In this document: one piece after another, positions 17,594 through 26,350 of the stretch
Layout: the number at the start of each line of letters is the position of its first letter
How positions within the stretch are numbered: the first letter of the stretch is position 1
Source of the DNA: Cohnella mopanensis
Lineage (GTDB): Bacteria > Bacillota > Bacilli > Paenibacillales > Paenibacillaceae
Assembly: GCF_022352055.1 (NCBI RefSeq)
Contig: NZ_JAKRWM010000001.1
Location: 744,001 to 808,000 of the forward strand
Direction: 5' to 3'
Length of the DNA stretch: 64,000 bases
Notes under the pieces: model-generated
What the model was told of the DNA's origin: nothing
What the model saw: only the letters and a program-made list of their open reading frames with translations
Database searches by the model: none
Translations under genes and position numbers: made by a program

Positions 17594-18300
17594 CTAGGAC
17601 TTTAATGATTAGCGACATACATGGCTGCATCGAGCCTTTGAACCGAATGTTAGAGGAAGTTGGTTTCAATCGTTCAACCGACCGGCTTGTCTTGCTGGGG
17701 GATTACGTAGACAGAGGACCTAAGAGCAAAGACGTCGTTGCCCGAGTCATGGATTTAGTGAATAACGACGGGGCAATTGCCTTGCGCGGAAACCACGATC
17801 AAAGATTGGTAGATCTGATCCGCACCAACGATTCTCTCATCCAATCCAAGTTCATGGAGCATGGTGGCATCCAGACCTTACATAGCTACTGCGATTTCAT
17901 TGGCAAAGACATCGATAAGGATAAGCTGCAACATGCGAGAGACCACATATCGTCTAACTATGAACACCATATCGCTTTTCTGAACGAGCTGCCTTATTAT
18001 TACGAGGACGACAACCATATTTGCGTCCATGCCGGGTTGAACCCGCATTACGCGAATTGGAAAAACCAGCCTGCATACGACTTCATGTACATTAAGAACG
18101 ATTTTATTAAAGCTAAGACGAGGGTTGCCAAGAAAGTCATCTTCGGACATACAAGAGCCATGGAAATCCACGATTCCTCGGACGTTTGGTTTGACGAAGA
18201 CAAGATCGGCATTGACGGCGGCTGCGCGTACGGACTGCAGTTAAATTGCTTGATCTATGAAGAAGGCGAGTATTCTACGAAGACGATAAAAAATAGTTAG
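17590..18300 (+). CDS. Metallophosphoesterase of the PPP family (ApaH/PrpE-like)
   Basis: 236 residues. All family metal-site motifs are in order: DIHG (D9, H11), GDYVDRGP (about 37-44), LRGNHD (about 68-73) and later HAGLNP and FGHT. Members dephosphorylate phosphoproteins or cleave diadenosine tetraphosphate; the choice cannot be made from sequence. Start overlaps the stop of the acetyltransferase gene. Confidence 0.87.
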   Translation: MTRTLMISDIHGCIEPLNRMLEEVGFNRSTDRLVLLGDYVDRGPKSKDVVARVMDLVNNDGAIALRGNHDQRLVDLIRTNDSLIQSKFMEHGGIQTLHSYCDFIGKDIDKDKLQHARDHISSNYEHHIAFLNELPYYYEDDNHICVHAGLNPHYANWKNQPAYDFMYIKNDFIKAKTRVAKKVIFGHTRAMEIHDSSDVWFDEDKIGIDGGCAYGLQLNCLIYEEGEYSTKTIKNS

Positions 18301-18373
18301 ACTATGGGGCTATTGCAAAGATCACCTTCTTGATAATCGTGATAAACGAGGTATGGAGAGGAAGGTAAAGCTT

Positions 18374-18535
18374 ATGGAAACGTTCGGTAGGGGATGCTTG
18401 TACTTGATTGTCGGTTTCATAGTCATTATGATTCTTGCTTTTATAACCCAAAGTACGATTCAAATCCCATGGTTCTTACTCATTCCAATAATCGTGTTCG
18501 TATTCTGGTTGGCCAGCAAAAAAAACAAAAAGTGA
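18374..18535 (+). CDS. Small two-helix membrane protein
   Basis: 53 residues from ATG 18374, supported by GAAGG at 18361-18365. Two hydrophobic segments (about residues 8-28 and 33-48) and a lysine-rich end KKNKK. Function unknown. The C-terminal codons overlap the bidirectional terminator. Confidence 0.55.
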   Translation: METFGRGCLYLIVGFIVIMILAFITQSTIQIPWFLLIPIIVFVFWLASKKNKK

Positions 18536-18553
18536 GGGATTACCCTCACTTTT
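18528..18553. terminator. Bidirectional terminator between convergent genes
   Basis: AAAAGTGAGGG-ATTA-CCCTCACTTTT, an 11-pair perfect stem shared by the small membrane gene and fumC. Confidence 0.85.
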
Positions 18554-18556
18554 GTG

Positions 18557-19945
18557 CTATTCATGGGGATGGATCATCTGCTCCGGGCGAACGATCGAAT
18601 CGAATTGTTCTTCGGTAAGCAATCCGCTTCGCAACGCCGCTTCTTTTAACGTAAGACCTTCCTTGTGGGCGGTCTTGGCAATCGTCGCGGCGTTCTCGTA
18701 TCCAATGTGCGGATTAAGCGCGGTTACGAGCATCAAGGAACGTTGCAGATGGCTTCGAATAACGTCAAGATTCGCTTCGATACCGACGGCGCAATTATCG
18801 TTCCAAGATTGGATAGCATCCGCAAGAAGCCTCGTCGATTGCAGGAAGTTGAAGATGATGACCGGCTTGAACACGTTCAGCTCGAAATTGCCCTGGCTAG
18901 CGGCGAAACCGATCGTTACGTCATTGCCCATCACTTGCGCGACGACCATCGTCATCGCTTCAGATTGGGTAGGGTTAACTTTGCCTGGCATGATCGAGCT
19001 TCCGGGTTCGTTAGCTGGAATCGTTATCTCGCCGATTCCGCTCCTTGGTCCGCTTGCCAGCCATCTAACGTCGTTGGCGATTTTCATTAAATCCGCAGCC
19101 AGCGCTTTCAATGCGCCATGGACATGTACGAGCTCATCGTGGCTCGTAAGCGCATGAAACTTGTTGCTTGCGGTTAAGAACGTCTTCCCGCTTAGTTCGC
19201 TAAGCTTCTCCGCAACCTTCGAACCGAAGGAGGGATGGGCATTAATCCCCGTTCCTACTGCCGTGCCCCCGATCGCAAGCTCTCGTAAGTATTCCGCGCT
19301 ATCCCGAATCATTCGATGCGACTTGTCGAGCATCCTTACCCAGCCGCTCATCTCTTGGCCAAGCGTTAACGGCGTTGCATCTTGAAGGTGTGTTCGGCCG
19401 ATCTTGATTACGTCCGAGAACTGCTCGCTTTTGGCATCCAACGTGCTCTTCAACTTGTCGATCGCGGGGAGTACTTGGTCTTCGATCGCGATCAGCGCGG
19501 CGATATGCATAGCCGTCGGAAAAGTATCGTTAGAGCTTTGGGACTTATTCACGTCGTCGTTCGGATGAACTCGTTCTTCGCTGCCTTGTTCGGTCAATAA
19601 CTGGTTAGCCCGATAGGAGATGACCTCATTAACGTTCATGTTCGACTGCGTTCCGCTACCCGTTTGCCAGACGGCAAGAGGGAAGTGGGCGTCCCATAAG
19701 CCACGGATCACTTCATCAGCGGCGATGACGATCGCTTCTGCTTTGGCCGCGGACAATTTACCAAGCTCCCGATTAACGATTGCCGCGCTTTTCTTGAGCA
19801 GGGCGAATACATGAATGAGCTCTAGCGGTATTTTCTCCGTGCCGATCCGGAAATTTTCCAAGCTCCGCTCTGTTTGAGCGCCCCAAAGCTTATCCTCGGG
19901 CACTAGAATTTCTCCTATAGAGTCTCTTTCGATCCGATATCCCAT
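18557..19945 (-). CDS. fumC: Fumarate hydratase, class II
   Basis: 462 residues from ATG 19945; GAGGTG six bases upstream decides against the GTG at 19954. Converts fumarate and malate in the TCA cycle; iron-independent tetramer. Seen: [17 protein letters not shown] (about 100), [34 protein letters not shown] with the catalytic histidine, and the superfamily signature [11 protein letters not shown] with the active-site serine (about 318). Full length. Convergent with the small membrane protein gene. Confidence 0.95.
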   Translation of the reverse strand: MGYRIERDSIGEILVPEDKLWGAQTERSLENFRIGTEKIPLELIHVFALLKKSAAIVNRELGKLSAAKAEAIVIAADEVIRGLWDAHFPLAVWQTGSGTQSNMNVNEVISYRANQLLTEQGSEERVHPNDDVNKSQSSNDTFPTAMHIAALIAIEDQVLPAIDKLKSTLDAKSEQFSDVIKIGRTHLQDATPLTLGQEMSGWVRMLDKSHRMIRDSAEYLRELAIGGTAVGTGINAHPSFGSKVAEKLSELSGKTFLTASNKFHALTSHDELVHVHGALKALAADLMKIANDVRWLASGPRSGIGEITIPANEPGSSIMPGKVNPTQSEAMTMVVAQVMGNDVTIGFAASQGNFELNVFKPVIIFNFLQSTRLLADAIQSWNDNCAVGIEANLDVIRSHLQRSLMLVTALNPHIGYENAATIAKTAHKEGLTLKEAALRSGLLTEEQFDSIVRPEQMIHPHE

Positions 19946-20064
19946 TCTGTACACCTCGAATTCGCATGATAATTAACTTTAACCAATAGTTGTAGCATCT
20001 AACATAACCGATGAAAATAAACGTGATCATAAGATTTGAATTCCCAATCCAAGAATATGAACGG

Positions 20065-20070
20065 TATAAT
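20065..20070 (+). promoter_or_regulatory. -10 box (TATAAT) of the DUF3990 unit
   Basis: Perfect TATAAT in the gap between divergent genes. The -35 is weak (TTCCCA at 20041-20046, 18 bases upstream). It implies that transcription begins near 20077, so translation must start after that. Confidence 0.55.
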
Positions 20071-20113
20071 AGATTCATGTTCTCGAAACACTTGTCCGCC
20101 GGAGGTGCTTTTC

Positions 20114-20731
20114 CTGAGTATTGATGTCGTATTTCCATCAAGCGTCTATCATGGCACCTTAGACATTTACTTAGATTCCTTTAAGGAACGGTTATTAAAC
20201 AAGAACTATTGGAAGACGGGCCGGGATTTCGGTCAAGGCCTATATACGACGATCTCCATAGATCAAGCGAAAGCTTGGGCCAGATCCATGCAAGACAAGT
20301 GGAATGAAGGTCAGCCTTGCGTTCTGGAGATCGCCGTCCAAGCCGAACGATTGACTTTTCAGCCTCACTTTCGTATTTTCACGGGTATATCCTCGGAATG
20401 GGCCAAATATATTTATCAGCATCGCAAGGTTATCCCCGGTGAAGGCGATCCGTGCTCGTCGCACGCGCATATTGCGATCGGCCCGATGGCGGATGCCAAT
20501 ACTGGTAATATCGTGCAGGATGCAGTAAGATTAAATAAAGACAGTCAATGGTTTCTGGACAAGATCACGCGAAATCATTCGAATCGTCGTCTGGATAGCC
20601 TGCAACTGGGCAATCAAATCGTATTCTGCGATGAAGCGCTCACCCCGATGCTGAACTTGACCGGTGCTTATCTTTATCAAGGAAGAAGGTGGCGATACAA
20701 TGGCAACGAGGAAACGGCTCAACAGCTATGA
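20114..20731 (+). CDS. DUF3990-family protein (ADP-ribosyltransferase-like fold)
   Basis: 205 residues if started at CTG 20114. GGAGGTG at 20101-20107 and the TATAAT at 20065 argue for this start; the upstream ATGs at 20036 and 20057 lie before the likely transcription start and have no ribosome site. Seen: YHGT (residues 12-15), GRDFGQGLYTT (D38 to T46) followed by QAKAWA, and IVFCDEAL with E174. The YHGT and DFGxGxYxT motifs define DUF3990, which I recall as placed among ADP-ribosyl-transferase folds; H13, Y44 and E174 would fit an H-Y-E triad (inference). Overlaps the next gene by 32 bases. Confidence 0.7.
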   Translation: MSIDVVFPSSVYHGTLDIYLDSFKERLLNKNYWKTGRDFGQGLYTTISIDQAKAWARSMQDKWNEGQPCVLEIAVQAERLTFQPHFRIFTGISSEWAKYIYQHRKVIPGEGDPCSSHAHIAIGPMADANTGNIVQDAVRLNKDSQWFLDKITRNHSNRRLDSLQLGNQIVFCDEALTPMLNLTGAYLYQGRRWRYNGNEETAQQL

Positions 20732-20957
20732 GAAAGCTATCGTCGAACAATTGCAGCAGTTATTTGGATACACTTCAGTTGAAGCCAAGGACATTCTCGA
20801 AGAATATCGCGCGGTTTTGGGCTTGATCGGCGGTTATCCGATGGCTGCGGACTATGCGGAATACTTCCACAAAGCAAAGCTAGAGGGACGTACAGGCAAA
20901 GAGTGGATAAGCGCCATATTGAAACGAAGAGAAGAGGCTGCGGCCGTAGCCCAATAA
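20700..20957 (+). CDS. Small helical partner of the DUF3990 protein
   Basis: 85 residues from ATG 20700 (AAGAAGGTGG upstream). Predicted mostly helical, basic start (ATRKRLNSYEKAIVEQL), then a UBA-like or HTH-like middle (LFGYTSVEAKDILEEY). No family recognised. Its start lies 32 bases inside the DUF3990 gene, so expression is coupled, as in two-gene effector/neutraliser or toxin/antitoxin units. Role inferred only from arrangement. Confidence 0.6.
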   Translation: MATRKRLNSYEKAIVEQLQQLFGYTSVEAKDILEEYRAVLGLIGGYPMAADYAEYFHKAKLEGRTGKEWISAILKRREEAAAVAQ

Positions 20958-20992
20958 ATAAACCACTCCTGAAGCTGAGGAGTGGTTTTCTT
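20958..20992. terminator. Terminator of the DUF3990 unit
   Basis: AAACCACTCCT-GAAGCTG-AGGAGTGGTTT, an 11-pair stem followed by TTC; also suitable for the convergent xerS. Confidence 0.85.
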
Positions 20993-21014
20993 TAGCTTGC
21001 AAAGCTTGACGTAC

Positions 21015-22100
21015 TCATTCTTCCGCTTTGCGGCGGTCAATGGCTTCGGCCATCGTCTTGTCGGTGAGATGGGCATAGATCTGTGTCGTTTCCGGAGAAG
21101 CATGACCAAGCTGTTCCTGAGTTTTATACAGATCGTTGCTTAGGTAGTAGTCGGTCGCGAAAGAGTGTCGAAGCTTATGTACGGACAAATACGGCTTGCC
21201 GAAGCGCTTGGCGTATTTCATGACCATCTCTTGAATGGCGCGTTTGGTCATGCGCGAGCCTTCTTTTTTTCCGTTCGCGATAGCAAGGAATAACGCCTTT
21301 TCCTTCTTCGGCGCTTTGTATCGGGATTCCCGTTGGCTAAGATACTGCTCCAGATCATCGACAGCGTCTTGGCGGAAGTAGACGGGGGTTTTGAACGTAT
21401 CGTCGTTTTTCCCTTTACGGTACACGTAGACAAGCCGTTTCTTGAAATCGACGTCGTCCAAGTTCAAGTTAACGAGCTCGGATACCCGAAGGCCGGAATT
21501 CAGGATAAGGCTTACGATACAGCAATCGCGAATCCGGTTGAGCTCGTGGGCATATATCGCCTGTTTATTCGTCGCGACATCGTGTGCGTAATCTTGTTTA
21601 ATGTAGTTAATGAATTCGATAATTTCTTGCTCTTGCAACAGCTTTCCTTCTAGTTTGGCTGCCGTATCCTTAGGTTTCTGCGTTCTCTTAACCGACACTT
21701 TGGCCATCACGTTACGCTTAAGAAGCGGATAGAACTCCTCGTCCTCGGCGATTTGGCTTAAATAATGAAACAAGGAACGAAGGGATGACAGCTTGCGGGA
21801 GATCGTCGTCTTCGTATTGGCGTTTTCCCTTTTCGTCGCGAGGAACATGCGAAAGTTATCGACGCTGTCCATGTGCAAGCGTTCCAGATCGATGAGCGGG
21901 ATTTCCGTCATTTTACCTGCGGAAGTTAAGCCTTCAGCCATAAGCCACGATAAGAAAACCTCGTAATCCCGTATGTACTCCAATAGGGAGGAAGGCGAGA
22001 GATCAGGCAACTTATAATTCATGAATTTCTCGACGTACCAAGGCATCCTCGGAATTCGTTGGTCGAGCTCTTCGCGGTCTTTGCGCTTCTGGAGATTCAT
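21015..22100 (-). CDS. xerS: Tyrosine recombinase XerS
   Basis: 361 residues, the length of the single-recombinase XerS type rather than the ~300 of XerC/XerD. N-terminal SAM-like DNA-binding part (residues 1-140), catalytic part 170-361 with arginine in NSGLRVSELV, lysine near RKGKND, HKLRHSFATD and LGHASPETTQIY with the nucleophilic tyrosine. In streptococci XerS alone resolves chromosome dimers at difSL; here it could do that or act like a mobile-element integrase. No flanking attachment site or other mobile genes were seen, which favours the housekeeping role. Confidence 0.87.
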   Translation of the reverse strand: MNLQKRKDREELDQRIPRMPWYVEKFMNYKLPDLSPSSLLEYIRDYEVFLSWLMAEGLTSAGKMTEIPLIDLERLHMDSVDNFRMFLATKRENANTKTTISRKLSSLRSLFHYLSQIAEDEEFYPLLKRNVMAKVSVKRTQKPKDTAAKLEGKLLQEQEIIEFINYIKQDYAHDVATNKQAIYAHELNRIRDCCIVSLILNSGLRVSELVNLNLDDVDFKKRLVYVYRKGKNDDTFKTPVYFRQDAVDDLEQYLSQRESRYKAPKKEKALFLAIANGKKEGSRMTKRAIQEMVMKYAKRFGKPYLSVHKLRHSFATDYYLSNDLYKTQEQLGHASPETTQIYAHLTDKTMAEAIDRRKAEE

Positions 22101-22270
22101 TGGATCACCTCGTTCGGTATACTGTTACTGTAATAGCTGACATTGAATTATACAAGCCCAGCCGCGGAAAAATAAGGATCGAGACGAGCAGAAGAAGCGA
22201 AAAGGTCGCCGATTTGATACAATGAGAGAGTGAGCATATGTTCTTAATGGACATGCATCGAAATTGCTCC

Positions 22271-22300
22271 ATGATTAACATATTTCATGCAAGTAATCAT
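22271..22300. promoter_or_regulatory. Inverted repeat upstream of the nitric oxide synthase gene
   Basis: ATGATTA (22271-22277) and TAATCAT (22294-22300) are separated by 16 bases in an AT-rich promoter region 35 bases before the start codon. Possible operator; regulator unknown. Confidence 0.35.
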
Positions 22301-22335
22301 AACAATAATTATGTAAACCAACTGGAGATTGCCAA

Positions 22336-23439
22336 ATGATTAATGTCATTAATAATGGAACTGTCATCGAACAAGAAGCCATTTCATTTATTCAGCTTTA
22401 TTATGAAGAAACCGGACGCTCTCAGGAAGAAATGGATCATCGAATCGCAGAAATCCTGGCTTCCGTTAGAGAAACGGGTACTTACAGCCATACGATTGAG
22501 GAGCTAGCTTTCGGCGCAAGAGTCGCTTGGCGTAATAATAGCCGATGTATCGGGAGATTATTCTGGGAATCGCTAGAAGTCATCGACGAGAGAGCGGCAA
22601 GTACGGAAGAAGCGATAGCCGACGCTTTGTTAAGGCATATTGCATACGCCACCAACGAGGGGCGAATACGTCCGACTTTAACCGTATTCGCGCCAGAGAC
22701 GGCGGCGGGCCAGCGCATTCGAATTTGGAACCATCAACTCATACGTTATGCCGGTTACAGAACTAGCGAAGGCATTATCGGCGACCCGGCTTCCGTTGCA
22801 TTCACCGAAGCGATAATGCGACTCGGGTGGAGCGGACAAGGTACGAAATACGATATTTTACCTTTAGTCATTCAAATAAACGACGATGAACCGAGGCTGT
22901 TTCCTGTTCCCGATAGTTACATTAAGGAAGTTGAACTCGTACATCCGGACATCGGAAACTTCGCCGATTTGAATTTACGTTGGTACGCGGTGCCGATCTT
23001 ATCCGACATGCAACTTGAAATCGGTGGAATTCGTTATACGGCTGCTCCGTTCAACGGTTGGTACATGGGAACGGAAATCGGTGCGCGGAATTTAGCGGAC
23101 GTCGAACGTTATAATGAGCTTCCTGCGATCGCGGATAAGCTAGGATTGGATCGCTCCTCGAATACGAACCTATGGAAGGACCGGGCATTGTTGGAGTTGA
23201 ACGCGGCCGTCATTCATTCCTTCAAATCGAACGGGGTAAGCATTGTCGATCACCATACGGCTGCAGAGCAGTTTATGACATTCATGAAACGTGAAGAGGC
23301 GCAAGACCGCGCCGTGAACGCGCGATGGTCCTGGCTAATCCCGCCTATGTCTCCCGCCGCTACTCCAATATGGAACCAAAGCCAATTGGTTGAGCAAGAG
23401 ATCAGGCCCGATTATAAGCCGCAACAAGTCCCTTATTAA
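22336..23439 (+). CDS. nos: Nitric oxide synthase oxygenase
   Basis: 367 residues, the length of bacterial NOS, which consists of the oxygenase domain only and borrows electrons from cellular flavodoxin reductases. It makes NO and citrulline from arginine. Seen: the heme-thiolate motif WRNNSRCIGR with C71, the substrate-pocket region (FNGWYMGTEIGARN with the arginine-binding glutamate) and the C-terminal WSWLIPPMSPAATPIW. CTGGAGA supports the ATG. In Bacillus-type bacteria NO protects against oxidative stress and antibiotics (established for the family). A thiamine-binding protein gene follows after 23 bases. Confidence 0.93.
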   Translation: MINVINNGTVIEQEAISFIQLYYEETGRSQEEMDHRIAEILASVRETGTYSHTIEELAFGARVAWRNNSRCIGRLFWESLEVIDERAASTEEAIADALLRHIAYATNEGRIRPTLTVFAPETAAGQRIRIWNHQLIRYAGYRTSEGIIGDPASVAFTEAIMRLGWSGQGTKYDILPLVIQINDDEPRLFPVPDSYIKEVELVHPDIGNFADLNLRWYAVPILSDMQLEIGGIRYTAAPFNGWYMGTEIGARNLADVERYNELPAIADKLGLDRSSNTNLWKDRALLELNAAVIHSFKSNGVSIVDHHTAAEQFMTFMKREEAQDRAVNARWSWLIPPMSPAATPIWNQSQLVEQEIRPDYKPQQVPY

Positions 23440-23462
23440 AAGAACAAAAGGAGAACCGTTCA

Positions 23463-23765
23463 ATGGCGATCATTCAGGTTACTATCGTACCATTAGGTAC
23501 TGGAACGACCAGCGTAGGAGAGTACGTTGCCGCAGTCTATCAAGTGCTGGAGCAAGCCGGCGAGAAAATCAAATATCAACTTACTCCGATGAGTACAATC
23601 ATTGAAGGCGAGCTGGAAGATTTGCTTGCGGTCGTGAGAAGAATGCATGAGGTTCCGTTCGAGAACGGCGCGATGCGAGTATCAACATCGATTACGATCG
23701 ATGACCGCAGAGACAAGATTGGTACGATGGAACAGAAGCTAAGATCGGTTGAACAAAAATTGTAA
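23463..23765 (+). CDS. MTH1187-family thiamine-binding protein (UPF0045)
   Basis: 100 residues covering the whole domain: AIIQVTIVPLGTGTTSVGEYVAAVYQVL, YQLTPMSTIIEGELEDLL, then MRVSTSITIDDRRDK. The family binds thiamine-like ligands; B. subtilis YqgV is a member. AAAGGAG precedes the ATG. Close spacing on both sides suggests co-transcription with nos and possibly the downstream regulator. Confidence 0.83.
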   Translation: MAIIQVTIVPLGTGTTSVGEYVAAVYQVLEQAGEKIKYQLTPMSTIIEGELEDLLAVVRRMHEVPFENGAMRVSTSITIDDRRDKIGTMEQKLRSVEQKL

Positions 23766-23782
23766 GCGAAGGGATGATCGCT

Positions 23783-24484
23783 TTGCATCGCATCATGATT
23801 TGCGAGGACGATCCGAAGTTAGCTGCTCTGTTAAAGGCGAACATCGAGAAATACGGATATGATACGGGAGTCGTCGAACAGTTCGATCAAGTGCTGCATT
23901 ACTTCCAAACGTATGATCCGCATTTGGTTTTGATGGACGTCAATTTGCCTAAGTACGACGGATTCTATTGGTGCAGGCAGATTCGCTCGATTTCCAAATG
24001 CCAAATTCTATTCATCTCCGCGAGAGCGGGCGAGATGGATCAAGTTATGGCTTTGGAATACGGTGCGGATGATTACATAACGAAACCCTTTCACATGGAA
24101 GTGGTGATGGCGAAAATTCGCAGCCAATTAAGGCGAGCCGTCGGAGAGTACGCCCCTCAATTCGAGGAAAGAATCGTGAAATTGGCGGGTATGAATGTGT
24201 ATCCGGAGAGATTAGAGATGGAATTAAACGGCGTACGAAGCCCGTTAACGAAAAAAGAGGCCGATCTGTTGGAAGTTCTGATGCAACAATCCCCTCGGGT
24301 CGTAAGCCGGGAAGCGCTGTTGGACAAATTGTGGGATGATCAGGCCTTCGTGGACGAGAACACGTTGAACGTCAATATGACCCGCTTGCGCAAGAAGCTG
24401 CAGGAAGTCGGCGCGGACATTGGACTCGAAACGGTGCGCGGAGCCGGTTATAGACTGCTTGCCACCTGGGATGGCGGGGAATAA
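23783..24484 (+). CDS. BceR-like response regulator
   Basis: 233 residues from TTG 23783, chosen because GAAGGG lies nine bases upstream; ATG 23774 touches that site. Receiver domain with acidic pair EDD, phosphorylation site D52 in LVLMDVNLPKYDG, and K of ITKPFH; then an OmpR/PhoB winged helix (LTKKEADLLEVLM, VDENTLNVNMTRLRKKL, TVRGAGYRL). Next to an intramembrane-sensing kinase and a Bce-type ABC transporter, it is the regulator of that transporter. Confidence 0.87.
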   Translation: MHRIMICEDDPKLAALLKANIEKYGYDTGVVEQFDQVLHYFQTYDPHLVLMDVNLPKYDGFYWCRQIRSISKCQILFISARAGEMDQVMALEYGADDYITKPFHMEVVMAKIRSQLRRAVGEYAPQFEERIVKLAGMNVYPERLEMELNGVRSPLTKKEADLLEVLMQQSPRVVSREALLDKLWDDQAFVDENTLNVNMTRLRKKLQEVGADIGLETVRGAGYRLLATWDGGE

Positions 24485-24487
24485 TCG

Positions 24488-25480
24488 ATGAAACTATTTT
24501 TGCGCGAACATCTACCTCTCGTCGTTCTTCATATTGTCCAATTGTGCTTAGTGTTGCTCATTTACTGGCTAGACGGTTACCGTAATTTCCTGACGGGTTT
24601 ATATGCGATTTTCATCGGAACCGTGGTCCTTATCGGATACTTGCTATACCGCTATTTCTCTCATCACTCCCTATACAAAAGACTCACCGACCCTCTGGAA
24701 ACGCTAGACGATTCCATTCATGGGGTCGGTTATACGCCGTTGTCGGAAGCGTTCGAGCAAATGATCCAAACCCAATACGGGCATTATCAGCAACAGTTAA
24801 AGATGGCGGAGAAGGCGCGTAAAGATCATCTTCATTTTATGAATCAATGGGTACACCAAATGAAGACGCCGCTCTCCGTTATTCGATTGATGATGGAGGA
24901 AAGCAGCGACAGTCGATCCGCCAGCATACTTGAAGAAGCAGACCGTATGGAGAAGGGGCTAGAAACCGTCTTATACGCAACTCGACTTGAAACCTTCGAA
25001 CGCGATTTCCAAGTTTCGCCGGTCTCGCTGAGATCGATTGCCGAGAGTGTCATTCACGAAAACAAACGTATGTTTATCGCGAATAAGGTGTATCCTGAAC
25101 TCAACATCGACGCTGGATTAACCGTCGAGAGCGATGCAAAGTGGCTAGCGTTCCTGATCGATCAATTGGTCACGAATGCGATCAAATACTCCGTTGATAC
25201 GCATCAGAAAATCACCTTATCTGCTCATATAACGCCATCCGAAGCGATATTGGAAATTCGCGACCGCGGCATCGGAATTCCGTTACCCGATAGAAAACGC
25301 GTATTTCAGCCGTTCTATACCGGTGACAATGGTCGCAAGTACCGCGAATCGACGGGAATGGGCCTTTATTTCGTGCAAGAAATCGCTACGCGGCTTGGCC
25401 ATCGAATTGAACTGGACTCCGAAGTAGGAGAAGGAACATGCGTACGGGTGAGCTTCGTTTCCTACCTTACAAAAATGTAA
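24488..25480 (+). CDS. BceS-like intramembrane-sensing histidine kinase
   Basis: 330 residues. Two N-terminal membrane helices (about 10-30, 37-57) with almost no extracellular loop, the hallmark of this kinase type, which senses peptide antibiotics through its partner transporter. H box QWVHQMKTPLSVI with H123; N box LVTNAIKYS; G1 RDRGIGIP; G2 TGMGLYFVQEI. Starts three bases after the regulator stop. The stop codon lies within the BceR box. Confidence 0.88.
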   Translation: MKLFLREHLPLVVLHIVQLCLVLLIYWLDGYRNFLTGLYAIFIGTVVLIGYLLYRYFSHHSLYKRLTDPLETLDDSIHGVGYTPLSEAFEQMIQTQYGHYQQQLKMAEKARKDHLHFMNQWVHQMKTPLSVIRLMMEESSDSRSASILEEADRMEKGLETVLYATRLETFERDFQVSPVSLRSIAESVIHENKRMFIANKVYPELNIDAGLTVESDAKWLAFLIDQLVTNAIKYSVDTHQKITLSAHITPSEAILEIRDRGIGIPLPDRKRVFQPFYTGDNGRKYRESTGMGLYFVQEIATRLGHRIELDSEVGEGTCVRVSFVSYLTKM

Positions 25481-25482
25481 GG
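25465..25482. promoter_or_regulatory. BceR-type operator for the transporter genes
   Basis: CCTTACA-AAAA-TGTAAGG is a perfect dyad that includes TTACA-N4-TGTAA, the inverted repeat described for BceR-type regulators. It overlaps the end of the kinase gene, about 100 bases before bceA, as in known Bce modules. Confidence 0.75.
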
Positions 25483-25579
25483 AAGATGAAAGGCAAATCG
25501 ATGGGGCTACGACTTCTCTTCCGTTACACTCAGGATAGTAGCAGACATTGGACTGCAAGATGCGGAGGAGAGTCGGAAA

Positions 25580-26350
25580 ATGGACATTTTAAGCGTTAAT
25601 CAGTTGAATAAAATCTACGGGGGCAAGGTTCCTTCCCACGCTTTAACGGATATTAACTTATCGATAGAACAAGGGGAATTCGTAGGCATCATGGGACCAT
25701 CCGGCAGCGGTAAAACGACGTTGCTCAATCTCGTAGCGGCGATAGACACGCCTACGACAGGGGAAGTGCTCATCAACGGCAAAAATCCTCACAAGCTTAA
25801 GAAGGGGGAACTCGCTCGTTTTCGCCGTAAGGAGTTAGGCTTCGTATTCCAAGATTTCAACCTTCTAAACACGTTAACAGTTGAAGAGAACATCGTGCTT
25901 CCGCTGACGCTTGAGGGCGAACGGGTAAAGGTAATGGAGGAGAAAGTAGCGGCAATAGCCAAGAAGCTGGGTATCGAGGCGATTCTGAAGAAACGTACGT
26001 ATGAGATATCCGGAGGCCAGGCGCAACGAACCGCAATTGCCAGAGCCATGATCCATTCTCCGAAGTTTCTGTTCGCTGATGAGCCTACAGGTAATCTCGA
26101 TTCCAAGGCAGCCAGAGACGTGATGGAGACGTTAAGCGCGATCAACCGCGCGGATGGGACGGCGATGATGCTCGTCACGCATGATGCGATAGCAGCCAGC
26201 TATTGCCATCGCGTCATTTTCATCAAAGATGGACAGTTATTTAATGAGATTAATTGTGGTGACAACCGCCAAGCGTTTTTCCAGAAAATCATCGACGTCC
26301 TGTCGTTGCTGGGAGGGAATGCACATGACCTTTCGACAATTCGCGTTTAA
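25580..26350 (+). CDS. BceA-like ABC transporter ATP-binding protein
   Basis: 256 residues. Walker A GPSGSGKTT (about 38-46), Q loop VFQDFNLL, signature SGGQAQRTAIARA, Walker B FLFADEPTGNLD, and H switch VTHD. MacB/BceA subgroup. Pairs with the FtsX-type permease that follows; together they detoxify bacitracin- or lantibiotic-like peptides and report flux to the kinase. The gene overlaps the permease start by 26 bases. Confidence 0.9.
   Translation: MDILSVNQLNKIYGGKVPSHALTDINLSIEQGEFVGIMGPSGSGKTTLLNLVAAIDTPTTGEVLINGKNPHKLKKGELARFRRKELGFVFQDFNLLNTLTVEENIVLPLTLEGERVKVMEEKVAAIAKKLGIEAILKKRTYEISGGQAQRTAIARAMIHSPKFLFADEPTGNLDSKAARDVMETLSAINRADGTAMMLVTHDAIAASYCHRVIFIKDGQLFNEINCGDNRQAFFQKIIDVLSLLGGNAHDLSTIRV

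Noticed and set aside
21015-22100. XerS considered as integrase of a mobile island
   Set aside because: No direct repeats, tRNA, or phage-type genes flank it, and length and motifs fit the single-recombinase chromosomal type.
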